Under the pieces are notes generated by a model. That model ran no database searches, was not told the origin of the DNA, and worked only from the letters and a program-made list of their open reading frames with translations. The translations under genes and the position numbers were made by a program. A stretch of DNA of 64,000 nt from Lysobacter sp. (lineage in GTDB: Bacteria; Pseudomonadota; Gammaproteobacteria; Xanthomonadales; Xanthomonadaceae): the NCBI GenBank assembly GCA_013141175.1, contig JABFRN010000001.1, positions 992,001 to 1,056,000 on the forward strand. Direction: 5' to 3'. Shown one piece after another: positions 49,434 through 58,265 of this stretch (positions are counted from its first letter, which is position 1; each line of letters opens with the position of its first letter).

Positions 49434-50402
49434 ATGGTCGACGACACCGCCCCCAGCCCCCGTTTCGCCTACAAGGCCGACCGCCTGAAGCCGCTGCGGG
49501 CGTTCTGTCAGGTCGCCCGCCTGGGTTCGGTCTCGCGCGCGGCGGGCGCGCTCTACGTCAGCCAGCCTGCAGTCACCCTGCAACTGCAGGCGCTGGAACG
49601 CGAGCTGGGGGTCAAGCTGTTCGAGCGCGTCGGCCGGCGACTCACCCCGACCCGCGAGGGCGACGCCCTGTACGCGCTGGCGCGACCGCTGGTGGAAGGC
49701 ATCGACCACCTCCCCGCCGCCTTCCGCGAACAGATCAGCGGCCTGGATGCCGGCGAGCTGCACGTCGCCGCCGGCAGCTCCACCATCCTCTATCTGCTGC
49801 CGAAGATCGTGGAGGCGTACCGGCAGAAGCACCCCGAGGTGCGGCTGATCCTGCACAACGTTACCGGCGCCGGTGGTCTGGACCTGCTGCGCTCGGACGA
49901 AGTCGATCTGGCGGTGGGCTCGATGCTCGACGTGCCCGGCGACTTGGATTACGTCCCGGTCTACCGCTTCGAGCCGATGCTGATCACCCCGCCGGACCAC
50001 CCACTGGCCGGCAAGGCCGAACTCAAGCTCGACGACCTCTCGCCCTACGGCCTGATCCTGCCGCCGCAGCGCCTCACCACGTATCGACTCGTCGACCTGG
50101 TGTTCCAGCAAAACAGAGTCCCCTACACCGTCGCCCTGGAAGTCGGCGGCTGGGAAGTCATCAAGCAATACGTCGCGATGGGCCTGGGCATCAGCATCGT
50201 CACCGCCATCTGCCTCACCGACGCCGACCGCACCCGCCTCGCCGCGCGATCGCTGGCGAAATATTTCCCGTCGCGGAGTTATGGCGTGGTGGTGCGGAAG
50301 GGGAAGTATCTTTCGCAGCAGGCCAGGGATTTCATCGAGTTGATTCAGCCGCAGATGCTGATGCCGCGGGGGTATGACGAGACGGGGCATTCGGAGAGGT
50401 GA
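49434..50402 (+). CDS. LysR-family transcriptional regulator
   Basis: This 322-residue protein has the LysR HTH near its N terminus (LRAFCQVARLGSVSRAAGAL, VSQPAVTLQLQALERELG) and a substrate-binding domain with the CysB-like elements STILYLLPKIVEAY and GLGISIVTAICLT. The start at 49434 gives a short leader before the HTH. It is divergent from aceB and is inferred to regulate the glyoxylate bypass, with a small metabolite as effector. About 190 bp of its 3' end are repeated downstream at 50599-50789. Confidence 0.9.
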   Translation: MVDDTAPSPRFAYKADRLKPLRAFCQVARLGSVSRAAGALYVSQPAVTLQLQALERELGVKLFERVGRRLTPTREGDALYALARPLVEGIDHLPAAFREQISGLDAGELHVAAGSSTILYLLPKIVEAYRQKHPEVRLILHNVTGAGGLDLLRSDEVDLAVGSMLDVPGDLDYVPVYRFEPMLITPPDHPLAGKAELKLDDLSPYGLILPPQRLTTYRLVDLVFQQNRVPYTVALEVGGWEVIKQYVAMGLGISIVTAICLTDADRTRLAARSLAKYFPSRSYGVVVRKGKYLSQQARDFIELIQPQMLMPRGYDETGHSER

Positions 50403-50436
50403 TGGTTACGCCGATATGTTCAAATCACCGGGATTC

Positions 50437-50581
50437 GTAGGGTGGAGTAAGCGCAGCGCAACTCCACCTTCGCATCAGGAAACGAATTTTTTCATTCGCG
50501 AAGCATCGCCCGCCCCGCTTGACGCACACCAAACCTGCCTTCTCGCGGCGGTGGAGTTGCGCTGCGCTTACTCCACCCTAC
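50437..50581. repeat. Inverted pair of GTAG REPs
   Basis: GTAGGGTGGAGTAAGCGCAG..CTCCACC at 50437-50468 and its reverse complement at 50550-50581 face each other. The 80 bp between them show nothing recognisable. The pair separates the LysR gene from the partial duplicate of its 3' end. Confidence 0.8.
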
Positions 50582-50598
50582 TCGACTGGACATCACGC

Positions 50599-50789
50599 CG
50601 TCTGCCTCACCGACGCTGACCGCACTCGCCGCGCGGTCGCTGGCGAAATATTGCCCGTCTCGAAGTTATGGCGTGGTGGTCAGGATGGGGAAATATCTTT
50701 CGCAGCAGGCGCGGGATTTCATCGAGTTGATTCAGCCGCAGATTTTGATGCCGCGGGGGTATGACGAGACGGGGCATTCGGAGAGGTGA
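50599..50789 (+). pseudogene. Duplicated 3' end of the LysR gene
   Basis: This stretch repeats 50212-50402 of the LysR gene (ACCGACGCTGACCGCACTC, GTTATGGCGTGGTGGTC, TTCATCGAGTTGATTCAGCC and the final GGCATTCGGAGAGGTGA). A four-base gap breaks the frame near its start. The homology continues about 50 bp past the stop (TACGCCGATATGTTCAAATC) into a GTAG REP. It encodes only the last ~60 residues and cannot be functional. Confidence 0.88.
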
Positions 50790-50823
50790 GGACTACGCCG
50801 ATATGTTCAAATCACCGGGGTTC

Positions 50824-50906
50824 GTAGGGTGGCGGTGAGCGCAGCGAACCCCACCGTTTTCAAGATTGCGGTTATGGTGGGGCTCGCTGTGCTCACCCCA
50901 CCCTGC
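50824..50906. repeat. Inverted pair of GTAG REPs
   Basis: GTAGGGTGGCGGTGAGCGCA..CCCCACC at 50824-50855 and the inverse GGTGGGGCTCGCTGTGCTCA..CC at 50876-50906 form one long hairpin. Another unit of the same type is at 54381-54412. Confidence 0.8.
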
Positions 50907-50978
50907 GCGATATAAATCGCCGGAATTCGTAATGTAGGGTCCATCAATAATTTAGTGCGCATACATGGAGTTACTGTG

Positions 50979-52208
50979 ATGCCGGTCAAATGGAAAAGCC
51001 AAAAAAAGTTCAATCCTGACGTAGTACTCGCTCGGGTCGGAAAAAATCGAATGACCGATGGTGAAGGCACATCATTCTCTGGATTTGAAGTTAATGAGGA
51101 TGCAGCGACCTTACATTCGATGCTTGATTTTCCAGACATAGCGTCAGAAATGGATAAACCCTCCCTTGTATGGAAAGCTCTCGTCAAAGCCAGACCGGAG
51201 CTAACTGCAGCAACATTCATTGAGGCGATCAATATTGAACTAACCTCTATACTTAGAAAAAAGGAAGAACCTTTTTGCTTTTTATCAACCATTTCCTTCG
51301 ATGCTGCAAAATGGCCGAAGAGAATTTCAATTCTTGACACAAAAGTGGATTTATATGGCCTATCTTTTCCGAAAAAATTCGCTTCATGAGAGCGACTAAT
51401 AAAACGCCATAGCGGACATCTCGACATACCGGCGTCGCCAAGCCGCTATTATGCAATTGGCGTAAGTGTTAAAGCGAAATCAATTGAAGCGGCTGCCAAC
51501 AAAGCACTTCGATCTATAGACATATTTCGAGCAATACTTTGCTTGGAAGGTAATCCTGGGATGCAGATCAATTTGGGAGGCAACGCTTATAAACCAATTA
51601 ACGTCATTAGGATGGGCAGCATTCAATCCTTGCACAAATACGATGGCAGCGAAGCTTGCGATGCAATCTGGTATGAACCCAGCTACAGAGAATCAGCAAT
51701 TCATAAGTTCAACAAACCAGAAATTGTTAAAAAAAATCTTCGTTACGCCACACGAAGAATCAAATTGTCAAAATTTGGAAAAGACATAGCTGAATCACTT
51801 ATTCGATATGCGCGCGCACTCGATGATCCAGACCCTAACACCGCATTCTTGAGACTATGGGGAGCTTTTGAGAGCCTTCTCACTCCAGGCCGAGCCGACT
51901 ACGATGCACTTGTTAATCGGTTCTGTTTTCTATTTCAAGATTCTAACTACCATAGACAGGTATTAATGCACTTGCGAGAATATCGTAATGCAAGTGTGCA
52001 CGCAGGCCAAGAAACAGATCAAGCAAGAACCAACTGTTTTCTGCTGCAAAATTATTATAGACACTTATTTTGGTTTCTTATTGCACAATCACTTTCATTC
52101 GCCACACTAGCAGAAGTAAACGAATTTTTAAGCATGCCTGATGACTTATATTTACTTAAAAAGCAGCGCCAATTGATTGATAAAGCAATTAAGTATTTGT
52201 CCCCATGA
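50979..52208 (+). pseudogene. Apea-like HEPN protein gene with one in-frame stop
   Basis: The frame from the ATG at 50979 (GGAG 9-12 bases before) runs to 52208 and is interrupted only by a TGA at 51387-51389; sequence on both sides continues in the same frame with no gap (PKKFAS stop ERLIKRHSGHLDIP). If read through it gives about 409 residues. The C-terminal ~200 residues look like an Apea-like HEPN domain, with LRLWGAFESLLTPGRADYDA and the RNase-type Rx4H motif in HLREYRNASVHAG. HEPN proteins often act in phage defence. The gene is far more AT-rich than the core genome, marking recent transfer. A single substitution, a sequencing error or a true stop are all possible. Confidence 0.75.
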
Positions 52209-52297
52209 ACCCGTAAGGCTGCTCTCGCACCCGCCGATTCAACCAAACCACGACTTCCCATCATCGAGACCAGATGCACGACGCGGCGCGAAAGCAA

Positions 52298-52424
52298 GTA
52301 GGTGGGCCCCTGGCCCACCACTCTCGCAATCAGGCAGTCGTCCTCGCTGACATCGTCGCACGCACTCTTTCGAACTTTATGGACGCGATGATTTTATCGG
52401 CGGTGGGCCAGGGGCCCACCCTAC
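52298..52424. repeat. Inverted pair of GTAG REPs
   Basis: GTAGGTGGGCCCCTGGCCCACC at 52298-52319 (22 bp, itself a hairpin) faces GGTGGGCCAGGGGCCCACCC..AC at 52402-52424. The 267-bp gap between the HEPN gene and the DUF1801 gene holds nothing else. Confidence 0.8.
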
Positions 52425-52475
52425 GTATTTCAAGGTGTAATGTGCAGCCGATGACGATTCGACACGAAGGCTGCC

Positions 52476-52865
52476 ATGCATACGGATACCGCTTCCTACA
52501 ACGCGGCGCTTGAGCCGGGCGATCGCGACGTCTGCGATCTGCTGGCGCAGGAAATCCGGCGACACCTGCCGGAGGCGGAGAACAAGATCTGGCACGGACA
52601 TCCGGTGTGGTTTCTGGACGGCAATCCGGTCGTTGGCTACAGCAAACTGAAGCACGCTGTCCGCCTGCTGTTCTGGAGCGGGCAGTCGTTCGGGGAAGAC
52701 GGGCTGACGAAGGAAGGCAGTTTCCAGGCCGCAGATGCGCGGTTCACCGCCGCCGAACAGGTCGACACCGCCGCACTCGCGCGCTGGCTGGCGAAGGCCC
52801 GCGACATTCAGTGGGACTACAAGAATCTGGTCCGCCGCAAGGGACGTCTGGAACGACTGAAATGA
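52476..52865 (+). CDS. DUF1801-family protein
   Basis: This 129-residue cytoplasmic protein matches the DUF1801 (YdhG-like) fold: DVCDLLAQEIRRHLPEAENK, then KIWHGHPVWFLDGNPVVGYS and a VRLLFWSGQSFGEDG strand. Such proteins resemble frataxin-like iron-binding domains; no enzymatic role is established to my knowledge. The gene stands alone, after the REP pair. Confidence 0.8.
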   Translation: MHTDTASYNAALEPGDRDVCDLLAQEIRRHLPEAENKIWHGHPVWFLDGNPVVGYSKLKHAVRLLFWSGQSFGEDGLTKEGSFQAADARFTAAEQVDTAALARWLAKARDIQWDYKNLVRRKGRLERLK

Positions 52866-53004
52866 TCGCCATGACCACCCCGCAGCAACCGCAGGGCGCA
52901 TCAGCGCAGCGTCATGCACCTTCGTCTACCGATACGGTGCATGACGCCTTCGGCTTGTGCGCTCGACGACCTGCATCATTCAACGCATGCGTCGGCCGAG
53001 ACGA

Positions 53005-53241
53005 TCAGGGGCATGCGATGCTCTCGTCCCGATACGCATAACCGTTGCTCTGGCCCCACGCGTACGAAAACTCTCCGCATGAAGCAAATTGCCCTTTGAC
53101 GATGCCGGTCGGCTTGTCGTAATAGGTGCGCAGGGTGCCGTACGGCGGCGGATTCAGGACGTACGCGGGAATCGCAAGAACGGCGGCCGAGTACAAGGTG
53201 ATGAAGCAGGCGAACAGGGCGATCCGCAAACGACGTTTCAT
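53005..53241 (-). CDS. Small exported protein (DUF6289-like)
   Basis: This 78-residue protein has a signal peptide (KRRLRIALFACFITLYSAAV, cleavage near VLA) and a mature part with YYDKPTGIVKGQFASCGEFS followed by YAWGQSNG, which resembles small DUF6289-type peptides with two cysteines. GGAGAAGGAAG precedes the ATG at 53241. The resemblance is from memory and tentative; the gene itself is convincing. Confidence 0.68.
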   Translation of the reverse strand: MKRRLRIALFACFITLYSAAVLAIPAYVLNPPPYGTLRTYYDKPTGIVKGQFASCGEFSYAWGQSNGYAYRDESIACP

Positions 53242-53438
53242 GATGGCTTCCTTCTCCATGGGCGGCCACGTCAGCCGCAAGCCGAATCTAGCATGGATGC
53301 GGCATGTCGCAGGTGGCGCCCCGCAAGGCGCATCCCGCACCTGCCGATTCGCAAACCGGGGCTTCGCATGCCCGGCTGACGCAACACCACGATGTCATCG
53401 CGGTAGGATGCGCGGCAAACGATCGCACAAGAGCATCC

Positions 53439-53876
53439 ATGGATACCGAACAAGCGGAACCGACCGGCAACAATCCTTTCGCAGGCTTGTGGTCCGGACC
53501 CAATGGCTTGCGCCGCGTGCTGGCCGTCTTCGTGCCGGCCCTGCTGTGCGCCCTGGCCTTGCAATGGGCGACCGAGCGCTACACGGTCGCTCCGACCTGC
53601 GCCGACTATGGCGAGAAGCACGGCCTTGCGTATCAAGGTGCCGATGCCACGCACGCCAACGACGTCTACACATCGGTCTGCCGCTATCGCAAGCCCGATG
53701 GCAGCGAAGACACCATCTCCACGTCCACGATGTTTCCTTTCCTGACCGGTCTGTGGATCAGCTTTGCGCTCGACCTCAAGATGACGGTGCTTGCTTTCCT
53801 CGCCCTGTCGATACTGGCTGATGTCGGTTTGAAAAAGCTGCGGCCTTCGGGCAAGAAAAAGCGACGCAAGCCGTAA
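53439..53876 (+). CDS. Two-helix membrane protein
   Basis: This 145-residue protein has transmembrane helices at about residues 25-43 (VLAVFVPALLCALAL) and 100-128 (FLTGLWISFALDL..LAFLAL), with a periplasmic loop between them that carries two cysteines (PTCADYG and SVCRYRKPDG), probably disulfide-bonded. The C terminus is strongly basic (KKLRPSGKKKRRKP). It is divergent from the small exported protein gene. Function unknown. Confidence 0.7.
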   Translation: MDTEQAEPTGNNPFAGLWSGPNGLRRVLAVFVPALLCALALQWATERYTVAPTCADYGEKHGLAYQGADATHANDVYTSVCRYRKPDGSEDTISTSTMFPFLTGLWISFALDLKMTVLAFLALSILADVGLKKLRPSGKKKRRKP

Positions 53877-54011
53877 CCCTCAATGCACGAAGGATGCGCG
53901 ACGATGCCTTCGACGCCTCCGTGTTCTGGCATTCAATATGCGGGCGCCGCCATCAGCGGCGTCCGCACTTCAACACCGGGTGCGTGAGTCGATACTCGAC
54001 CCTGTCCGGAC

Positions 54012-54188
54012 TCAACCTTGCCCGGACACCGGGATGATGCCGCGCTTGTCGACTTCGTCGCGGGTCTTGTCGAAACGATCCTGCTGGTCCTTCGTCAACA
54101 CGCGGCCACCCCCGATGATCTCGGTCCACATCGCGTGGTCTTTCTTCACCCGATCATCGCTCCACGTGCTTCTGTCTTCAGTCGGCAT
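54012..54188 (-). CDS. Small acidic/charged protein
   Basis: This 58-residue protein is charged and soluble (STWSDDRVKKDHAMWTEIIG, then GRVLTKDQQDRFDKTRDEVD). The ATG at 54188 has AGGGAGAACGGA directly upstream, a good ribosome binding site. It looks like a small stress-type protein, but I know no family. The open frame upstream of this start is not supported. Confidence 0.6.
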   Translation of the reverse strand: MPTEDRSTWSDDRVKKDHAMWTEIIGGGRVLTKDQQDRFDKTRDEVDKRGIIPVSGQG

Positions 54189-54380
54189 TCCGTTCTCCCT
54201 GTAATGGTTTGATCGCGTCCAGACGATCTCCGGCCCACGCATGCCGCTCCGGCATGCGCCCAAGGACCCCCCTGTCCGCAGCGGATACAACGAGAGATGC
54301 GCCGGGATTCGGCCAGCATCGGGAGATGTTTTCGAGCGGCCGATGCGTGGATTGCGTATCGCGATGGGTGGGGTGGGGAT

Positions 54381-54412
54381 GGTGGGGTTCGCTGCGCTCA
54401 CCACCACCCTAC
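54381..54412. repeat. Single GTAG REP hairpin
   Basis: GGTGGGGTTCGCTGCGCTCA..CCACCCTAC is the inverse of the unit at 50824-50855. It lies 45 bp after the stop of the acyl-CoA dehydrogenase gene. The gap 54189-54456 contains no gene. Confidence 0.75.
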
Positions 54413-54456
54413 GAGATTGCCGTCGCGACTTGCGTCGCTCCCACAAATCGATGCGA

Positions 54457-56259
54457 TCAGAACCATTCGGCCTGCATGTCGAAGGCGCTGGGCTCCGCAT
54501 CGCGGACCAGACGCGCGGCATGTTCGATCAGCGGCACTTCGGTGGCGAAGAAGAAACGGCAGGCCTGGACTTTGCCGGCGTAGAAATCGCGGTCGTCGCC
54601 GGTCGCCTTGGGCAGCGCTTTCTGCGCGATCGTCGCCTGCTGCAGCCACAGCCAGCCGATGGCGAGGTGGCCGAGGGCGGTCATGTAGTGCGAGGCGTTG
54701 GCGAGCGCGAGGCGCGCTTCGCCTGCGGCCATGCGTTTGCCTGCGGCGCGGGTGGCGTCGATAGCGTGTTTCGCGGCGATGGCCAGCTGGTCGGCGAGCG
54801 GTTTCAGCGTGTCGTCCGCGCCGGCTTCGATGCAGGTGTGGGCGATCTTCGCCATCAGCAGTTTCAGCGCGGCGCCGTCCTGCATCATCGATTTGCGGCC
54901 GAGCAGATCCAGCGCCTGGATGCCGTTGGTGCCTTCGTGGATCGGGTTGATGCGGTTGTCGCGGTAGTTCTGTTCGACCGGATACTCACGGGTGAAGCCG
55001 TAGCCGCCGAGCACCTGCACCGCGAGTTCGTTGGCCTTGAGCGCATGATCCGAGCCCCAGGCTTTGACGATCGGGGTCAGCAGTTCCAGCAACAGATGGC
55101 TGTCGCGCTGCACGGCTTCGTCGGCGTCGCGCGCGTGGTCGACCAGCATCGAGGCGTAGTAGCAGAGCAGTTCGGCGCCTTCGACATAACACTTCTGCTG
55201 CAGCAGCATGCGCCGCACGTCGGCGTGTTCGATGATCGCGACCGGCGGCGAGGTCGGATCCTTCTGGTCGGGATGCCGGCCCTGTTTGCGTTCTTTCGCA
55301 TACTGCAGCGAATAGAGATAACCGGCGAGACCCTGCAGCACCGCGCCCATGCCGACGCCGATGCGCTCCTCGTTCATCATGTGGAACATCGCGACGAGGC
55401 CCTGATGCGGTTCGCCGACCAGTTCGGCGTAACAGTCGCCGGCTTCGCCGAATTTCAGGAAGGTGTTGACGCTGCCGCGCTGGCCCATCTTGTGGTTGAG
55501 GCCGGCGAGGCGCACGTCGTTGCGCTCGCCGCGACTGCCGTCGGCACCGACCTTCCATCGGGGAACGATGAACAGGCTGATGCCGCGCACGCCGGCCGGC
55601 GCGCCGACGATCTTCGCCAGCACCAGATGGATGATGTTCTCGCCCAGTTCGTGATCGCCCGCGGAGATCCACATCTTCGCGCCGGTGAGCCGGTAGCTGC
55701 CGTCGGCCTGCGGTTCTGCGCTGGTCTTGATGTCGGCCAGCGACGAGCCCGCGTGCGGCTCGGACAGACACATCGTGCCGAAATAGCGGCCTTCGATGAT
55801 CGGCTGCACGTACAGGCGCTTCTGTTCCGGCGTGCCGTATTCGGCGAGCAGATTGGACGCGCCGCGCGCCAGCGCGGGATAAGCGATGGTGCCGGGATTC
55901 GCGGCCGAGAACATCGAGTCGCAGGCCTGCGCGATCACGAACGGCAGCTGCATGCCGCCGGCCTCGTAGTCGGCGAGCGCGGCAGCGAAGCCGGCATCGT
56001 TGTAGGCCTGCACCGCTTCGCCGATCTCGGGAATCAGCACGACCTTGCCGTCGACCATCTGCGGTTCGTTGAGGTCGGACTTGCGGTTGTGCGGCAGGAA
56101 TTTCTCCAGCGCGATCTGGTGCGCCAGATCCAGCGCCGCGCCGAACGTGTCGCGATTATGATCGGCGAAACGCGGATACGCGCTGAGGCGATCGACGCCG
56201 AGCACTTCGTAGAGCATGAAGTCGAGATTGCGGCGGTTGGTCAAAGGGCTCGGGTTCAT
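54457..56259 (-). CDS. Acyl-CoA dehydrogenase (600-residue type)
   Basis: This 600-residue flavoenzyme introduces the trans-2 double bond in acyl-CoA during fatty-acid oxidation. It has the N-terminal extension NPSPLTNRRNLDFMLYEVL typical of the long FadE-like group, the FAD site CLSEPHAGSSLADIKT and the catalytic Glu region INPIHEGTNGIQALDL, plus the extra C-terminal domain of this subfamily. The start at 56259 follows AGGAAAGCC. The gene ends a long minus-strand series, 50 bp after the AAA+ gene; whether it is truly co-transcribed is unclear. Confidence 0.95.
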   Translation of the reverse strand: MNPSPLTNRRNLDFMLYEVLGVDRLSAYPRFADHNRDTFGAALDLAHQIALEKFLPHNRKSDLNEPQMVDGKVVLIPEIGEAVQAYNDAGFAAALADYEAGGMQLPFVIAQACDSMFSAANPGTIAYPALARGASNLLAEYGTPEQKRLYVQPIIEGRYFGTMCLSEPHAGSSLADIKTSAEPQADGSYRLTGAKMWISAGDHELGENIIHLVLAKIVGAPAGVRGISLFIVPRWKVGADGSRGERNDVRLAGLNHKMGQRGSVNTFLKFGEAGDCYAELVGEPHQGLVAMFHMMNEERIGVGMGAVLQGLAGYLYSLQYAKERKQGRHPDQKDPTSPPVAIIEHADVRRMLLQQKCYVEGAELLCYYASMLVDHARDADEAVQRDSHLLLELLTPIVKAWGSDHALKANELAVQVLGGYGFTREYPVEQNYRDNRINPIHEGTNGIQALDLLGRKSMMQDGAALKLLMAKIAHTCIEAGADDTLKPLADQLAIAAKHAIDATRAAGKRMAAGEARLALANASHYMTALGHLAIGWLWLQQATIAQKALPKATGDDRDFYAGKVQACRFFFATEVPLIEHAARLVRDAEPSAFDMQAEWF

Positions 56260-56309
56260 GCGGCTTTCCTGAAGGAGAATGGAGCGTGCGAAAGCTTGCC
56301 GATCCCGTG

Positions 56310-58124
56310 CTACAAGCGCAGGCGGCGCTTCAACTCCGCGATCAACTGCGACACCTCGGACGGTGCGAGCTTGGCGAAACGCTCCGGCAGCAGGCTGCGG
56401 CGCGAGGATTCCTGCACCGCGAGCAGTTCCATCAACTGGATGGTGTCGGTGTGCTGCGGCGGAATGAAATCGGCGATGGCCTGCTGCAGATGCGCGACCG
56501 ACAGCGCGGCGCCGGCTTCGCGCGCGAGGTCCAGTGCGAGCAGCGCGATCGCTTCGAGATCCGCATTGGAATACCCGTCGAGCGCCTCCAACGCCCCGGT
56601 CAGCGCGGCGTCGGCATCTGCGGGCAGCGGCGCGTCGCCGCGCTTGAGGATGGCGCGCACCACGTGCATGCGGTCGGCGCCGTTGTCGGCGTAGAAGAAC
56701 GGAATCTTGCGGTCGAGGCGGCCCGGGCGCTTGATGTCGACGTCGAGTTTGTCGGGGCGATTGGTCATCAGGATCGTCAACACGTGGCCGCGATTGTCGG
56801 TGTCGGACATGAAGTCCTTGATCCGCGCGATCACCCGCGACGAAGTGCCGCCGTCGGTATCGCCGCCTTCTCCGCTGCCGAAGCTGCGGTCGCCTTCGTC
56901 GATGACCAGCGCGATCGGGCTCATCGCGCGGATGATCTTGAGCACGCGTTCGAGATTGGATTCGGTCGAGCCCACCCACTTCGAGCGGAAGTTCTTCAGC
57001 ACCACGCCCGGCAGCCCGGCTTCCTTCAGGAACGCCTTGATGACGAAGGTCTTGCCCACGCCCATCGGGCCGACCGCGAGCAGGCCCATCGGCGCGAGCC
57101 GGCGGTCGCCGGTCTTGATGGTCGCCGCGATCTTCATCAACTCCTGCTTGATCTGGTCGTAGCCGCCGACCGCGTCGAGGCCGTAGGTCGGATCGAGGAA
57201 TTCGATGAGATCGCCGCAGGAACGCTGGATGATTTCGCGCTTGCGGGTGCCGATGATGCGCAGCATGGCGTCGACCGGGTCGCCCTTCTGCTCGGCGGGC
57301 GTGCTCGCGCGGCCGAGAATGAGGAACGCGATTTCCTCGCGGGTCTTGCCGGCGGTCACGCCGGCGTACATCTCCGCACGCTGTTTCGCGTCGGGCGCAT
57401 CGCCCAGCAGCTGCAGCGCCAACGCCTTGCGCTCTTCATCGGACAGACCGGCGGCGGGTTGTTCGGCCACGATGCTGTCGATTTCCAGCAGCCGCAGGCC
57501 TGCGGTGTGTTTGGCGACCAGCGCCTGCTGTTCTGGCGACATGTGCGGCGCGGACTGCGCGACCAGCCGCGCGCGCGCGGCTTCGTCGGGAAACGGCACT
57601 TCGATCGCGGCGATGCGCGGATTGGTGTTGAGCGAAGGATGCAGCTCGGACAGCGACGCGCAGATCAGCACGACGATGTGGTTGCGCTGCAGCAGCAGGC
57701 CGCTGAGCGACCAGTCGTGGAGGATTTCCAGCAGCCCGCGCTCGTCGGTGCTGAGGAAGGTGGTTTCCGCGTTCGGAACCAGATCGCCGGCATGCGGCAG
57801 CACCAGCGCGACGCCCTCGCCCGCGCGCATCCGGGTTTCCAGATGGCCGATGTTTTCCAGCAGGGTTTCGCCCAGTTCCAGCACCTTGCCGTTGACGCCG
57901 AATTGTTTGAGCCCCGCATGACGCAGCGCCAGTTCGTAGCGCTGCGGCTTGGCCGCCAGCACCACGGTGTGCAGGAATTCGACGAAGGGCTGCAGCTTGC
58001 CGTCGTGGGCGATCGCATCGTGCACGTTGCCGTGGACCAGGAACAGCCCGGCCTCGCCCGCGAGATAGCGGCGCTTGAGTTCGTCGGCCCAGGGCGGCAG
58101 CGCGATGCTGTTGAGTGTGGTCAT
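56310..58124 (-). CDS. AAA+ ATPase partnered with PspA
   Basis: This 604-residue protein has an N-terminal half of about 300 residues that looks like a degenerate first ATPase module (GLFLVHGNVHDAI, VALVLPHAGDLVP, ICASLSEL), and a C-terminal classical AAA domain with Walker A GPMGVGKT at 352-359, Walker B ALVIDEGD near 405-412, a TNRPDKLD sensor region and RPGRLDRKIPFF with likely arginine fingers. It is cytoplasmic. It follows pspA after a 141-bp gap holding a long inverted repeat. Classical AAA ATPases of the Vps4 type remodel ESCRT-III, to which PspA is related, so it may disassemble PspA polymers; that is inference. Confidence 0.88.
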   Translation of the reverse strand: MTTLNSIALPPWADELKRRYLAGEAGLFLVHGNVHDAIAHDGKLQPFVEFLHTVVLAAKPQRYELALRHAGLKQFGVNGKVLELGETLLENIGHLETRMRAGEGVALVLPHAGDLVPNAETTFLSTDERGLLEILHDWSLSGLLLQRNHIVVLICASLSELHPSLNTNPRIAAIEVPFPDEAARARLVAQSAPHMSPEQQALVAKHTAGLRLLEIDSIVAEQPAAGLSDEERKALALQLLGDAPDAKQRAEMYAGVTAGKTREEIAFLILGRASTPAEQKGDPVDAMLRIIGTRKREIIQRSCGDLIEFLDPTYGLDAVGGYDQIKQELMKIAATIKTGDRRLAPMGLLAVGPMGVGKTFVIKAFLKEAGLPGVVLKNFRSKWVGSTESNLERVLKIIRAMSPIALVIDEGDRSFGSGEGGDTDGGTSSRVIARIKDFMSDTDNRGHVLTILMTNRPDKLDVDIKRPGRLDRKIPFFYADNGADRMHVVRAILKRGDAPLPADADAALTGALEALDGYSNADLEAIALLALDLAREAGAALSVAHLQQAIADFIPPQHTDTIQLMELLAVQESSRRSLLPERFAKLAPSEVSQLIAELKRRLRL

Positions 58125-58170
58125 GGTCTGTCCGTGGATGCGATCAGCGACGTGGGTCGAGCGATATTTC

Positions 58171-58256
58171 TGTCATCCCGAATCCGGCGAAGCCGGTGAG
58201 GGACCTGCTTTCACGATGTACGGAAGAAGCAGGTCCCTCGCTATGCTCGGGATGAC
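58171..58256. repeat. 86-bp inverted repeat between pspA and the AAA+ gene
   Basis: GTCATCCCGA at 58171 and TCGGGATGAC at 58247 are the ends; inner arms GAGGGACCTGCTT and AAGCAGGTCCCTC also pair. The whole can fold into one long hairpin. It could reduce read-through from pspA or be a mobile palindrome; a similar GTCATCCCCG core is at 2038. Confidence 0.75.
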
Positions 58257-58265
58257 GGCTGGGAA

